Shown one piece after another: positions 1-8,029 of a DNA stretch of 64,000 nt. The position numbers were made by a program, and so were the translations under genes. Within the stretch, counting starts at the first letter, position 1; each line of letters starts with the position of its first letter. Below the pieces are notes generated by a model that searched no databases, was not told where the DNA came from, and worked only from the letters and a program-made list of their open reading frames with translations. Origin of the DNA: Afipia birgiae 34632 (GTDB lineage: Bacteria > Pseudomonadota > Alphaproteobacteria > Rhizobiales > Xanthobacteraceae); contig NZ_HG326654.1 of assembly GCF_000308295.2 (NCBI RefSeq), positions 826,759-890,758 on the forward strand. The letters are read 5' to 3'.

Positions 1-23
1 GGCAACTGGGGACCAGATAGCGC

Positions 24-254
24 CTATTCAGCGGCCTGGGCGGGCTTAACGGCCAATCGATCGGGTTTGTTTGCCGGGTTGGAACCCGATACCGACGGCA
101 ATCCCGCCAGCCAGTCTTCCGAGTCTGCCAAGGCGCGAAGCGCCTCGCATTTCCGCAACAGGCTCGCCCGCTCCTTCGCGTCGGTTGTCGAGGCGGCCAT
201 CTCTTCGCAACGGGCGGCCCATTCGCGAAGCTCGACGGAATTGGTGTTGATCAT
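24..254 (-). CDS. Small helical hypothetical protein
   Basis: A 76-residue protein of unknown function. It has no signal peptide or membrane segment. Its centre (about residues 8-50) is a charged, Arg/Glu/Ala-rich region of predicted helix, with a pattern of the type REWAARCEEMA that I recall from short helical proteins common in Bradyrhizobiaceae; that resemblance is from memory. The ATG is preceded by AAGGA at a spacing of 7 bases, which supports the start. It is transcribed away from the AT-rich region at 255-476, which it may share as a promoter region with the ribbon-helix-helix-like gene downstream. The protein is probably real, and no role can be assigned. Confidence 0.6.
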   Translation of the reverse strand: MINTNSVELREWAARCEEMAASTTDAKERASLLRKCEALRALADSEDWLAGLPSVSGSNPANKPDRLAVKPAQAAE

Positions 255-409
255 CGGAACATCCTTACGGGAAAGGTGAGTTGCTCCCCCCTAGCCCAAA
301 GATACCTATCCGCGCCCCAATACAAGTCATAACTATTTGATATTAAAGAGTTTTATACTCAATCGGCGACTCATCATAGAAATTGGGAACTTCCTCAGAA
401 TGAGTGAGT

Positions 410-424
410 TGAGTAATTTACTCA
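410..424. promoter_or_regulatory. Perfect 15-bp palindrome, candidate operator
   Basis: TGAGTAA-T-TTACTCA is perfectly symmetric around base 417. Two more TGAG half-units precede it at 401-404 and 405-408. It lies in an AT-rich stretch about 50 bp upstream of the ribbon-helix-helix-like gene. Such proteins often bind short inverted or direct repeats in their own promoters, so autoregulation is a reasonable inference. Nothing else in 255-476 looks coding. Confidence 0.45.
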
Positions 425-476
425 CGCTGCAACATGACGTCCGGTTGCGCTCCGGACGATCACACAGGAGGGAAAA

Positions 477-722
477 ATGAACGATTTGCGCGGGGAGCGC
501 CTGCAGATCATGCTTTCACCCGAGGAACTGTCGGCGATCGACGATTTCCGCTTCAAGCACCGGATGCCGACGCGCGCTGCGGCTGTGCGGGAACTCCTCA
601 AGTTCGGTCTTGCGTCTGCCAGCATCGAGACGGGCGACGGTACCAAATCCAGCGACTACGGCGTTCTGCGCCGCGGGCCAACAACTGGCCGCGAAGGCGA
701 CAGCAGCGAGGGCGCGGAATAG
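477..722 (+). CDS. Ribbon-helix-helix-like small DNA-binding protein
   Basis: An 81-residue protein. The N-terminal part (residues 6-45) has the layout of a ribbon-helix-helix domain: a short strand (ERLQIMLS), then a helix starting at PEELSAIDDF, a turn, and a second helix (TRAAAVRELLKFGL). This is the pattern of CopG/Arc/MetJ-like repressors, in which a dimer inserts paired beta-strands into the major groove. The last 30 residues are polar and probably disordered. A strong AGGAGGG ribosome-binding site sits 4 bases before the ATG. A perfect palindrome upstream may be its operator. No toxin gene is adjacent, so an antitoxin role is not supported. The fold assignment is by pattern only. Confidence 0.65.
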   Translation: MNDLRGERLQIMLSPEELSAIDDFRFKHRMPTRAAAVRELLKFGLASASIETGDGTKSSDYGVLRRGPTTGREGDSSEGAE

Positions 723-725
723 CTT

Positions 726-1775
726 TCAGATGGTTCGGTGCGCGGCAATTGGCGGCGCTCGCCGAACCATAGTCGCCAGCGTCCTGCAAGCCGCGAGAAG
801 CGGCTTCTCGATCAGATAATACGCACCCACCCCGGCCGCGATGCTCGCGGCGCATCCGGCAAAAATGAAAATGACGGACATCAAAGGCTGCGTCCCCAAC
901 AACATGACCGCGCTCTTCACCGCAGAGAGCACGATACCATGGGTGAGATAGATCGAATACGACGCATCGCCGAGCAGCATCGGCAACCGCCATTCCTTCA
1001 GCTTCGATTCAAGAGCAAGCGCGGCGGTCACAATCAGGAACGACGGCAGTCCCCAATGGAAGAAGCGCGCGGCCGTGATGTTCGCCGCTGACAACCCGCT
1101 GGATGTCAGCAACAGACCGCATCCGATGACAAGCAGGAACACCGCGACACCCGGACGGGGCAGCGCCCTGCGCTCATACATAACCCCGAGCAGACACCCG
1201 GCCATGAATTCGATCAGCAGCGGACTGGTATAGGTCAGCGCCACCGGCCCAGAAGGTGAGACAAACAGCGGCGATGCCACCAGCGCTGCAAGGATCGTGC
1301 AGACGAACAATGCGCGATGACGCCGCGCAATCAGCAGCCCGCAGGCGAACACGGCGTAAAAGAACATCTCGAAATTCAGCGTCCATCCGGCAATCAGCAG
1401 CGGCTGGATCTCTCCGGTGCGCGGCGAGACAAACGGGATGAACAGCAGCGACCGCACCAGATTCCACAGCGACGGCAGCGTCGCCGGGTCGCGGAAAATC
1501 AGCCAGCCGCCATAGAGCAGCAGCGTCATCGCCCAATACAGCGGAACGATGCGGATGATCCGGTTCACGGCGAACGATGCCGGCGTGATCCGCTCCGACG
1601 CGGTCGTGATCCACATGATGAAACCGCTGATCACGAAGAAGATATCGACGCCGGCCGCGCCGAACGACAATCCGGTAAAATTGAAATATTCCTGCGCCAT
1701 GCCGTCGGCATGGAAAAACACCACCATCAGGGCAGCGGCGGCGCGCAGGTATTGAATCGACAGGATCTTCGGCAT
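726..1775 (-). CDS. Acyltransferase 3 family membrane protein
   Basis: An integral membrane acyltransferase of the OafA/YrhL type, which transfers acetyl or other acyl groups to cell-surface sugars. The N-terminus has the family hallmark IQYLRAAAALMVVFFHA, including the conserved membrane-embedded His. About ten hydrophobic segments follow, and the sequence near residue 280 (GDASYSIYLTH) is the usual C-terminal family motif. The length (349 residues from this ATG) is normal for a protein without an SGNH domain. A GTG 12 bases upstream (1787) could also be the start; neither start has a clear ribosome-binding site. No polysaccharide genes are nearby, so the acceptor is unknown. Confidence 0.85.
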   Translation of the reverse strand: MPKILSIQYLRAAAALMVVFFHADGMAQEYFNFTGLSFGAAGVDIFFVISGFIMWITTASERITPASFAVNRIIRIVPLYWAMTLLLYGGWLIFRDPATLPSLWNLVRSLLFIPFVSPRTGEIQPLLIAGWTLNFEMFFYAVFACGLLIARRHRALFVCTILAALVASPLFVSPSGPVALTYTSPLLIEFMAGCLLGVMYERRALPRPGVAVFLLVIGCGLLLTSSGLSAANITAARFFHWGLPSFLIVTAALALESKLKEWRLPMLLGDASYSIYLTHGIVLSAVKSAVMLLGTQPLMSVIFIFAGCAASIAAGVGAYYLIEKPLLAACRTLATMVRRAPPIAAHRTI

Positions 1776-1974
1776 GCCTTTGTGCACTTTACTCTATCGT
1801 TACCATCGCGACGGGACGCCGGATTTGATCCAACTTTCATAAAGGTAAGACGAGCGAAAGCCACGGTGATCGGCATAGCCATTTACTGTTAAGGATAACT
1901 GTTAAGGGTCGAGAACCGGTTTTTCGCTACACCTGTGGAGTACATAACCACCGAACGCCCCGCAGAGGACGGAC

Positions 1975-3087
1975 ATGGCAGCTTTGGCAAAACTTCCGGC
2001 TTTGGTAGACGTGCCGCAATCCACCCGGCGCCTGCTGCTCGCATCGGATTGCGAAGACCAGAGCGAAGAGCTTGCGCGCATTTTGAGAAATGCGGGCAGC
2101 GTGGAGTCGATTTCGATTTTCGATCTGCCCGACCGACCGGCGAGCGATTTCGCCGGCGTCGTCATCGACATTGATCTCACCTCGGCCACAGCGGTGCAGC
2201 GTGTCCGCAGCAAGCTGACCGGCAACGCCTATCTGCCGCTGCCCCGGCTGTTCGTACTGGCCGACGCTCTCCATCACGGATCAGCGCAGGCCTGGGCGCT
2301 CGGCGCGACCGACACGATCCAGCGGCCGTTCCATCCGGAGAGCATCCTGCACCGGATCCGCCAGGTGTTTCCGGAAACACCTGAAGACGAAGACGCCATC
2401 GATGCACGAATCCTGAGCAACGGCGTCACCGCCGCGCTTGTCGTGATGTCGAAGATTTTCCGCCGGCTCCCTGCCGGAATTCCGATCTCGCTCGACGACG
2501 TGATGCAGGCGGAGACGCAGATCCTGCGCGCGCTGAAGCGCTGCTCGCTACGGCAATGGCTGATCGCCGTCAACAAGCATCACAACAGGAGCTATCGCCA
2601 CACCCTCCACGTCACCGGCTACGCCGTCGCCTTCGCGCACCATCTCGGCATGCGCGAAGACGACCAGCGCCGCCTGACACGCGCCGCCTTGCTTCACGAT
2701 GTCGGCAAGGCGTTTGTGCCACTGCCGATCCTCGACAAGCGCGGCGAACTGACCGACGACGAAAGCGCCATCCTCGCCCAGCACACCCGGCTCGGATACA
2801 ATGCGCTGAAAGAGCAGCGCGGATTTCCAGGCGAGGTCCTCGACGTCGTGCTGCATCATCACGAGATGCTCGACGGCACCGGCTATCCCGACGGTCTTCA
2901 GGGACAGCAGGTCAGCGACATCGTCCGCATCATGACGCTGGTGGACACCTACGCCAGCCTGCTCGAACCCGACGCCACCACATCGGCGATGACGCCGGAA
3001 CAGGCCTTCGGCATCATGGAATTGATGGGCGACAAGCTCGACGGCGCGCTGCGTCAGGCGTTTCGCCCGGTCGCGCTCGGGACGTGA
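1975..3087 (+). CDS. HD-GYP domain protein, probable cyclic-di-GMP phosphodiesterase
   Basis: A 370-residue protein. Residues 1-130 resemble a degenerate receiver domain: it has the overall alternation of strands and helices but I do not find the usual acidic pocket and phospho-acceptor pattern. The C-terminal half is an HD-GYP domain: the HD pair at residues 241-242 (LLHDVGK), HHHE at 294-297 and the GYP signature at 303-305 (DGTGYPDG). HD-GYP proteins hydrolyse cyclic-di-GMP to pGpG or GMP. The key metal ligands are present, so activity is likely. A GAGGAC ribosome-binding site precedes the ATG. The gene stands alone with no diguanylate cyclase beside it. Confidence 0.85.
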   Translation: MAALAKLPALVDVPQSTRRLLLASDCEDQSEELARILRNAGSVESISIFDLPDRPASDFAGVVIDIDLTSATAVQRVRSKLTGNAYLPLPRLFVLADALHHGSAQAWALGATDTIQRPFHPESILHRIRQVFPETPEDEDAIDARILSNGVTAALVVMSKIFRRLPAGIPISLDDVMQAETQILRALKRCSLRQWLIAVNKHHNRSYRHTLHVTGYAVAFAHHLGMREDDQRRLTRAALLHDVGKAFVPLPILDKRGELTDDESAILAQHTRLGYNALKEQRGFPGEVLDVVLHHHEMLDGTGYPDGLQGQQVSDIVRIMTLVDTYASLLEPDATTSAMTPEQAFGIMELMGDKLDGALRQAFRPVALGT

Positions 3088-3110
3088 GCAACAGCGAATA
3101 GCCCTTCAGG

Positions 3111-3224
3111 CCGTCCCGGCGAAGGCCCGGCCCCATAACCACCGGTCCCATCTGCTGAAAGGCAGCTGGTAGACTTTTAACTGCACCAGCAGGGCGTATG
3201 GGTCCCGGCCGTCGCCGGGACGAC
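3111..3224. repeat. Intergenic palindrome, GTCCCGGCGAAGG family
   Basis: The two ends are inverted copies of GTCCCGGC(GAAGG/CGACGG)CCGGG(A)C, with CCCAT and ATGGG inside, so the element can form a long hairpin. A better preserved copy lies at 12866-12987. It fills the gap between the HD-GYP gene and the TctC-type gene and carries no gene. I recall repeats of this type as abundant in Bradyrhizobium-group genomes. Confidence 0.8.
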
Positions 3225-3337
3225 GCAGAGTCCGGTTCTTCCTGAAGATGTTGATTTCGCCCGCGGGACGCGATTGGATGCATGTGCAACCAATTCAAGG
3301 CGCGCCGGCACGCATCGGCTGCGCAGGGAGAACGTCC

Positions 3338-4345
3338 ATGCCGATCGATACGCTGCTGACCCGCCGTTCGTTCATCACGACCACCGCTGCGCTCGGCGCG
3401 GGTTTGACGGCACCCGGCCTGGCCGCGACCGCCTGGGCGCAGGCGGCCTATCCGGCGCGACCGGTTCATCTCATCGTCCCCTACGCCGCCGGCGGCGGCA
3501 CGGATTTCTTCGCGCGGCTGGTGGCGACCTCGATGAGCGCAACGCTCGGACAGCAGATCGTGGTGGAGAACCGCCCCGGCGCCGGAACGCAGATCGGCGC
3601 TGAAGCCGCCGCCAAGGCCGAGCCTGACGGCTATACTTTCCTGCTCGGCGACACCTCGACCTATGCCTCCAACAGAAGCCTCTATCAAAAGCTGGCTTAC
3701 GATCCGCAGAAGGACTTCGCGCCGATCTCGCTGACCGGCCGCTTCGCCATCGTGCTGCTGGTGAACACCGACAAGCTCAATGTCAGCTCAGTGCAGGCGC
3801 TGATCGACGCGGCGAAGAAAGCGCCCGGCTCCATCGACTATGCGAGCGCCGGCGTCGGTTCGCCGTTTCATCTGGCGGCGGAACTGTTCGCACAATCGGC
3901 GGGCATCAAGCTCAACCACGTCCCCTACAAGGGCGCAGGACCGGCGCTGCAGGACCTCGCCGGCGGGCAGATCGGAATGATGTTCGTCGATTTCGCCACC
4001 GCGCGGTCGCAACTCAGCCTGAAATCGATCAAGGCCATTGGCGTGTGCTCGCCCGGTGAATTCTACGGCCTGCCCGGCGTGCCGGCTGTCGCCGCCACAG
4101 TGCCGGGTTTCGAGGCATGGGCCTGGCAGGGATTTTCCGCGCCGGTAAAAGTCTCGCCCGACATCATCGCGAAGCTGCGCGAGGCGTATCTCAAGGCCGT
4201 CAACGATCCTGCGAACAAGCAGAAGCTGATCGACGCCGGCATCGATCCGCTACAAAGCACGCCGCAGGAGATGGCTGCCTATGTCGCGTCGGAAACAGCG
4301 AAATGGGAGAAGGTCATCAAGACCGCGGGCATCAAGCTGGACTGA
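3338..4345 (+). CDS. Tripartite tricarboxylate transporter (TctC/Bug) substrate-binding protein
   Basis: A periplasmic solute-binding protein of the Bug/TctC family, 335 residues. The N-terminus has a twin-arginine-type leader (TRRSF, then a hydrophobic stretch ending AWAQA). The mature part has the family sequence YPARPVHLIVPYAAGGGTD and later VENRPGAGTQIG and HVPYKGAGPALQDL, the last being part of the ligand pocket. Such proteins usually bind carboxylates. No tctA or tctB membrane gene is adjacent; orphan Bug proteins are very common in this group, so the partner and ligand cannot be named. The start at 3338 is chosen for its CAGGGAG ribosome-binding site and because it gives a proper leader; an ATG at 3248 would add 30 unlikely residues. 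Confidence 0.9.
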   Translation: MPIDTLLTRRSFITTTAALGAGLTAPGLAATAWAQAAYPARPVHLIVPYAAGGGTDFFARLVATSMSATLGQQIVVENRPGAGTQIGAEAAAKAEPDGYTFLLGDTSTYASNRSLYQKLAYDPQKDFAPISLTGRFAIVLLVNTDKLNVSSVQALIDAAKKAPGSIDYASAGVGSPFHLAAELFAQSAGIKLNHVPYKGAGPALQDLAGGQIGMMFVDFATARSQLSLKSIKAIGVCSPGEFYGLPGVPAVAATVPGFEAWAWQGFSAPVKVSPDIIAKLREAYLKAVNDPANKQKLIDAGIDPLQSTPQEMAAYVASETAKWEKVIKTAGIKLD

Positions 4346-4396
4346 TCCGTCAGCGGCAAATCCGCAATCGCGATGCGTCATCCGATACACGCGAGT

Positions 4397-4969
4397 TCAA
4401 GTCTCTTTTGTGATTGAAACATCCCGAAGCTCAGCCAACCCGCGAACAAACATCTCGACAGCGAAGACATAGCTCTTTTGATATTCCATGGGTCGGGCCA
4501 CCGGGGCCGACATTTCGTTGAGCACAAATCCGCGGACAAGGCTCCTCAGGATTCGGATCGCATGCCTGGCCGCTTCGTTACTGATGCCGGCCTCGGAAAA
4601 AATACGAAGGACGGTCTGAGCCAATTGGCCCGCAGCTTTCTGGTACTCGGGGTTGTCGACATCCGGATCGCGAAATGAAGCGATTGCCAATCCGGGACTG
4701 CCGAGTGCAAAGCTGCGCATCGCATGGGCCATCCCCCGGACCGCATCCAGATGCGTCTTGCCTTCAACAGCCTTTTCAATCTGCCGCTGAAGTCCCTGAT
4801 AGCCTGCGATGGCCAGGGCCTGCTTCATCTGTGGAATCGTATCCACTTTTCCGAAGAACGCTTCCATTTCGGAAATCAGATCGGCGGCAATCTTCTTGTC
4901 CCACCGCGATGCAGGAGCCTTTATAACATGCTCAACTTCGGAGATGTTTGTGCGGTTAAACGGAGCCAT
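4397..4969 (-). CDS. TetR-regulator-like protein lacking a recognisable helix-turn-helix
   Basis: A 190-residue protein. Residues 70-185 resemble the all-helical ligand-binding C-terminal half of TetR-family regulators of the WHG type: AVRGMAHAMRSFALGSPGLAIASF, followed by helices ending in RILRSLVRGFVLNEM. The first 50 residues do not show the TetR helix-turn-helix signature. An in-frame stop lies two codons before the ATG, so the domain is not simply missed upstream. AGGTGA sits 3 bases before the ATG. It may be a decayed or truncated regulator, or a stand-alone ligand-binding protein. The stretch upstream (4970-5180) has lower GC and no convincing gene. Confidence 0.6.
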   Translation of the reverse strand: MAPFNRTNISEVEHVIKAPASRWDKKIAADLISEMEAFFGKVDTIPQMKQALAIAGYQGLQRQIEKAVEGKTHLDAVRGMAHAMRSFALGSPGLAIASFRDPDVDNPEYQKAAGQLAQTVLRIFSEAGISNEAARHAIRILRSLVRGFVLNEMSAPVARPMEYQKSYVFAVEMFVRGLAELRDVSITKET

Positions 4970-5183
4970 GGCTCACCTCGCAACGTCAGCTCGCAGTACG
5001 CTACTCCAAAGCGACCGAAATAGTTCCGAAAACACATTGGTCAGCGTCTTTGACGCAAACGGAAAACCGATCTTTCGATTCAAATGATCGGCTTCACGCG
5101 GAAGCAGACTGTGTGCATCTGCAACTGCGCCGGCGGAAACCTGGTCATTCGGCAGCGGCATCACGCAATATGCGTAAACGTAC

Positions 5184-5360
5184 TTACTGACGCGCCGCCC
5201 ATTTCGAGACGGCATTGAGATGCCAGATCTGAGTTATCGCCGCCGTCACCGACAGAAAAATGAGAGAGTATGAAAGGCCGGCGACTTTTTCGCTTTCAAC
5301 GAAACGCATCATTGCAAGCAGGCCGCCGCCGATAATCAGCGTAAACGGATGACGCCGCAA
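5184..5360 (-). CDS. Possible small two-helix membrane protein (TTG start)
   Basis: This 58-codon frame starts at TTG and has no ATG until mid-protein. It reads as a plausible small membrane protein: RRHPFTLIIGGGLLAMMRF, a short charged turn, then LSYSLIFLSVTAAITQIWHLN. Two hydrophobic segments and a clean stop argue for coding. The lack of a good start or ribosome-binding site argues against, so the 5' part may be lost. A competing 39-codon frame (ATG at 5415) also begins with a hydrophobic segment, so a frameshift joining the two is possible. Function unknown. Confidence 0.35.
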   Translation of the reverse strand: MRRHPFTLIIGGGLLAMMRFVESEKVAGLSYSLIFLSVTAAITQIWHLNAVSKWAARQ

Positions 5361-5422
5361 TAACGAGAAGCGCCAGAATAAAAAGGATTAGCGCGAGCGT
5401 TTGCAACTCAGGCATTCGGCCG

Positions 5423-5692
5423 TCACGTCTCTGCGACAGGTCCGAGTTTCTTCTCGAGCGCGGCGATGCGCGTTTTCAGCGCCTCGTTCTCCTCGCGCGC
5501 CAGACGCGCCATATCCTTCACCGCCTCGAATTCCTCGCGCTTGACGAGGTCGAGGTCGCGCAGGATGCGCTCGGCCTGGCTGCGCACGACGGTTTCCACC
5601 TCGCGCTTCACGCCCGAGGCGGCGCCCGCGGCGTCATTCATCAGGCGCGCGATCTCGTCAAAAAAACGGCTGCTGGTCTGGGTCATCATCAA
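5423..5692 (-). CDS. ubiK: UbiK/YqiC (BMFP) family accessory factor
   Basis: An 89-residue protein of the BMFP/YqiC family. In Escherichia coli UbiK is an accessory factor for the soluble ubiquinone-biosynthesis complex and forms trimeric coiled coils. The N-terminal part (SRFFDEIARLMNDAAGAASGVKREVE) matches the amphipathic family region. The C-terminal 30 residues (REEFEAVKDMARLAREENEALKTRIAALEKKL) are a clear heptad coiled coil. The start may be any of three consecutive ATGs (5692, 5689, 5686). It is divergent from lgt, with a composite hairpin repeat between them. The family call is good; the ubiquinone role in this organism is inferred. Confidence 0.8.
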   Translation of the reverse strand: MMMTQTSSRFFDEIARLMNDAAGAASGVKREVETVVRSQAERILRDLDLVKREEFEAVKDMARLAREENEALKTRIAALEKKLGPVAET

Positions 5693-5715
5693 ACTCCGAA
5701 GGGCCGATTACCGCG

Positions 5716-5884
5716 TCTGGTGGAGCGGATTTGACATTCGCTATCCAACTAACCACACGCCGGCGAAGCGAATGTCAAATCCAAAGCTCCACCAGAGACG
5801 TATATTTCCCAGTGGTCCTCCGTTTCCAACATTCGCAAAAGTGTCTGCTGAAACAGGGTGCGAATGTTGGAAACGGACCACTAG
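5716..5884. repeat. Composite double-hairpin repeat, copy 1
   Basis: Two long hairpins lie side by side. The first (5716-5796) has arms TCTGGTGGAGC...GCTCCACCAGA and an inner GGATTTGACATTCGC / GCGAATGTCAAATCC stem. The second (5810-5884) runs from CAGTGGTCC to GGACCACTAG, with an inner CCAACATTCGCA / TGCGAATGTTGG stem. A 13-bp AT-rich spacer (5797-5809) separates them. The architecture matches copies at 10725, 31462 and 51045, although the stem sequences differ. It occupies most of the 318-bp gap between ubiK and lgt; nothing else is seen there. Confidence 0.85.
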
Positions 5885-6010
5885 CGTGTCCAGACAATGG
5901 TGATGGCCTTGCCGGGGCGCAAGATGTAAGAAACACGTGAATTGTTAAACGCGCGTTCTTGTCGCAAACCGGGGCTAATTTTTGCGAACCCCACCGGACA
6001 TCGGCTGCTC

Positions 6011-6856
6011 ATGTTTCTGACCATCGCGTTCCCCGTTTTCGATCCCATTGCCATCGCTATCGGGCCAATCGCAATCCGCTGGTACGCGCTGGCCTATATC
6101 GGCGGCATCGTGCTGGGCTGGCTCTATGCGCGCAAGATTATCCGCAGCGAGAGGCTGTGGGGCGGCAAGGCGCCGTTCACGGTGCTGGATTTCGACGACT
6201 TCATCCTGTGGGTGACGCTCGGCATCATCCTCGGCGGCCGCACCGGCTACGTGCTGTTCTACAATTTCGGTTTCTTCGCACAGCACCCCGCGGAAATCTT
6301 CAAGCTGTGGACCGGCGGTATGTCGTTCCACGGCGGGTTCTTGGGCTGCGTGATCGCGGTGCTGCTGTTCGGCTGGAAGCGCAAGATCTCCGTGCTGTCG
6401 CTCGGCGACGTCACCTGCGCGGTCGGCCCGATCGGCCTCTTGCTTGGGCGTATGGCGAATTTCATCAACAGCGAGTTGTGGGGCCGCACAGCGGACGCGA
6501 GCGTTCCCTGGCGAATGGTATTCCCGAACGGCGGGCCGCTGCCGCGTCACCCAAGCCAGCTTTATGAAGCGGGGCTTGAGGGCGTGGCGCTCTTTATTGT
6601 GCTGGCGCTGCTGATCCGCGGCGGTGCGTTGAAACGTCCAGGCCTGATCATCGGCGCGTTTGCCGCGCTCTACGGCGTGGCGCGCATCATCAGCGAATTG
6701 TTCCGCGAGCCCGACCCGCAACTGGGATTTCTCTGGGGCGGTTTGACGATGGGGATGATCCTGTCGGTCCCGATGATCATTGCCGGCCTTGCCTTCATCA
6801 CGGCCGCATGGCGGCGGGGACCGCGAACGGCGGATGCAAACCCGGCCAAGGCGTAA
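6011..6856 (+). CDS. lgt: Prolipoprotein diacylglyceryl transferase
   Basis: An inner-membrane enzyme that transfers diacylglycerol from phosphatidylglycerol to the lipobox Cys of prolipoproteins, the first step of lipoprotein maturation. The protein has 281 residues and about seven hydrophobic segments. Family motifs visible are the MSFHGGFLG stretch with its conserved His, and the Lgt signature [14 protein letters not shown], plus RHPSQLYEA and SELFREPD. I chose ATG 6011 ([12 protein letters not shown]), the usual Lgt start; an ATG at 5942 would add a non-conserved 23-residue extension. The methyltransferase and pgeF genes follow on the same strand. lspA, the next enzyme in the pathway, is at 46034. 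Confidence 0.95.
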   Translation: MFLTIAFPVFDPIAIAIGPIAIRWYALAYIGGIVLGWLYARKIIRSERLWGGKAPFTVLDFDDFILWVTLGIILGGRTGYVLFYNFGFFAQHPAEIFKLWTGGMSFHGGFLGCVIAVLLFGWKRKISVLSLGDVTCAVGPIGLLLGRMANFINSELWGRTADASVPWRMVFPNGGPLPRHPSQLYEAGLEGVALFIVLALLIRGGALKRPGLIIGAFAALYGVARIISELFREPDPQLGFLWGGLTMGMILSVPMIIAGLAFITAAWRRGPRTADANPAKA

Positions 6857-6919
6857 TAACGTAGGTCATACTGTAAGATGATATTGAATTGACGATTCCC
6901 ATTGCCGTGAAAGATCGCC

Positions 6920-8029
6920 GTGTCCGACTACTCCCCGCTTGAAACCCTGATCCGGAAGCAGATCGCCGCCAGCGGCCCGATGCCGGTGTGGCGGTACATG
7001 CAGATCTGCCTGACGCATCCCGAATACGGCTACTATCTCAAGCGCGATCCGCTCGGCCGCGACGGCGATTTCATCACGGCCCCGGAAGTCAGCCAGATGT
7101 TCGGCGAACTGATCGGCCTGTGGGCGGCATCGGTCTGGAACGCGATGGGCATGCCGCAGGAAGTCATGTTCATCGAGCTCGGACCGGGCCGCGGCACCAT
7201 GATGGCCGATGCGCTGCGCGCAGTGCGGATTTTGCCGGCCTTCCATGACGCCATCAGCGTGCATCTGGTCGAGGCGAGCCCGACGCTGCGCGACAAGCAG
7301 CGGGACAAGCTCGCCGACGCAGCCTATGTGGAATGGTACGACAAAATCGAAGACATTCCCGAAGGCCCTGCGATTATTCTCGCCAACGAGTTCTTCGATG
7401 CGCTGCCGATCCATCAGGCGGTGAGGAAAGAAACCGGGTGGCATGAACGCACCATCGAAATCGACGACGACATTCTCGCCTTCGGCACCGCCCCGAATCC
7501 GATGCCTCGCTTCGAGGTGCTGCTGCCTCCGCTGGCACGCGCTGCGCCTGTCGGCGCGATCTTTGAGTGGCGTCCGGACAACGAGGTCATCACCCTCGCA
7601 CGCCGCGTCCGCGATCAGGGCGGCGCTGCGCTGATTGTCGACTATGGCCATCTGCGCAGCGATGCAGGCGACACCTTTCAGGCCGTGGCGCGGCACAACT
7701 ACACCAACCCGCTACGCAATGCGGGGCTCGCCGATCTCACCGCGCATGTGGATTTTCAGGCGCTTGCCCGCGCGGCCGAGGATGTCGGCGCCCGCGCGCA
7801 TGGTCCGGTGGAGCAAGGCGCATTTCTCAAAAACCTCGGCATCGAGACCCGCGCGCAGGCGCTGATGAAAAACGCGACGGAAGATGGCCAGAAGCTGATT
7901 ACCGCTGGCCTCGCCCGTCTCACTGGCCCGAGCCCCGAAGGCATGGGCTCGCTGTTCAAGGTGCTCGGCATCTCGCATCCCGCGATCAGGACGCTGGCGG
8001 CGCTGTCCGATCAGGACGCCAAATCATGA
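6920..8029 (+). CDS. SAM-dependent methyltransferase, MidA/NDUFAF7 family
   Basis: A 369-residue protein of the MidA/NDUFAF7 family. The mitochondrial member dimethylates an arginine of a complex I subunit, and a similar role in NADH dehydrogenase assembly is possible here but not shown. Motifs: MQICLTHPEYGYY near the start, GDFITAPEVSQMFGELIG, and the SAM-binding loop FIELGPGRGTMM (about residues 80-90). The start is GTG at 6920; the residues after it (SDYSPLETLIRKQIA) fit the family. Its stop overlaps the pgeF start (ATGA), so the two are translationally coupled. The order lgt - this gene - pgeF is, to my recollection, conserved in related bacteria. Confidence 0.88.
   Translation: MSDYSPLETLIRKQIAASGPMPVWRYMQICLTHPEYGYYLKRDPLGRDGDFITAPEVSQMFGELIGLWAASVWNAMGMPQEVMFIELGPGRGTMMADALRAVRILPAFHDAISVHLVEASPTLRDKQRDKLADAAYVEWYDKIEDIPEGPAIILANEFFDALPIHQAVRKETGWHERTIEIDDDILAFGTAPNPMPRFEVLLPPLARAAPVGAIFEWRPDNEVITLARRVRDQGGAALIVDYGHLRSDAGDTFQAVARHNYTNPLRNAGLADLTAHVDFQALARAAEDVGARAHGPVEQGAFLKNLGIETRAQALMKNATEDGQKLITAGLARLTGPSPEGMGSLFKVLGISHPAIRTLAALSDQDAKS

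Noticed and set aside
4973-5215. 80-codon minus-strand frame before the TetR-like gene, checked as a lost helix-turn-helix
   Set aside because: It ends before the TetR-like start and shows no helix-turn-helix pattern in any frame I read.
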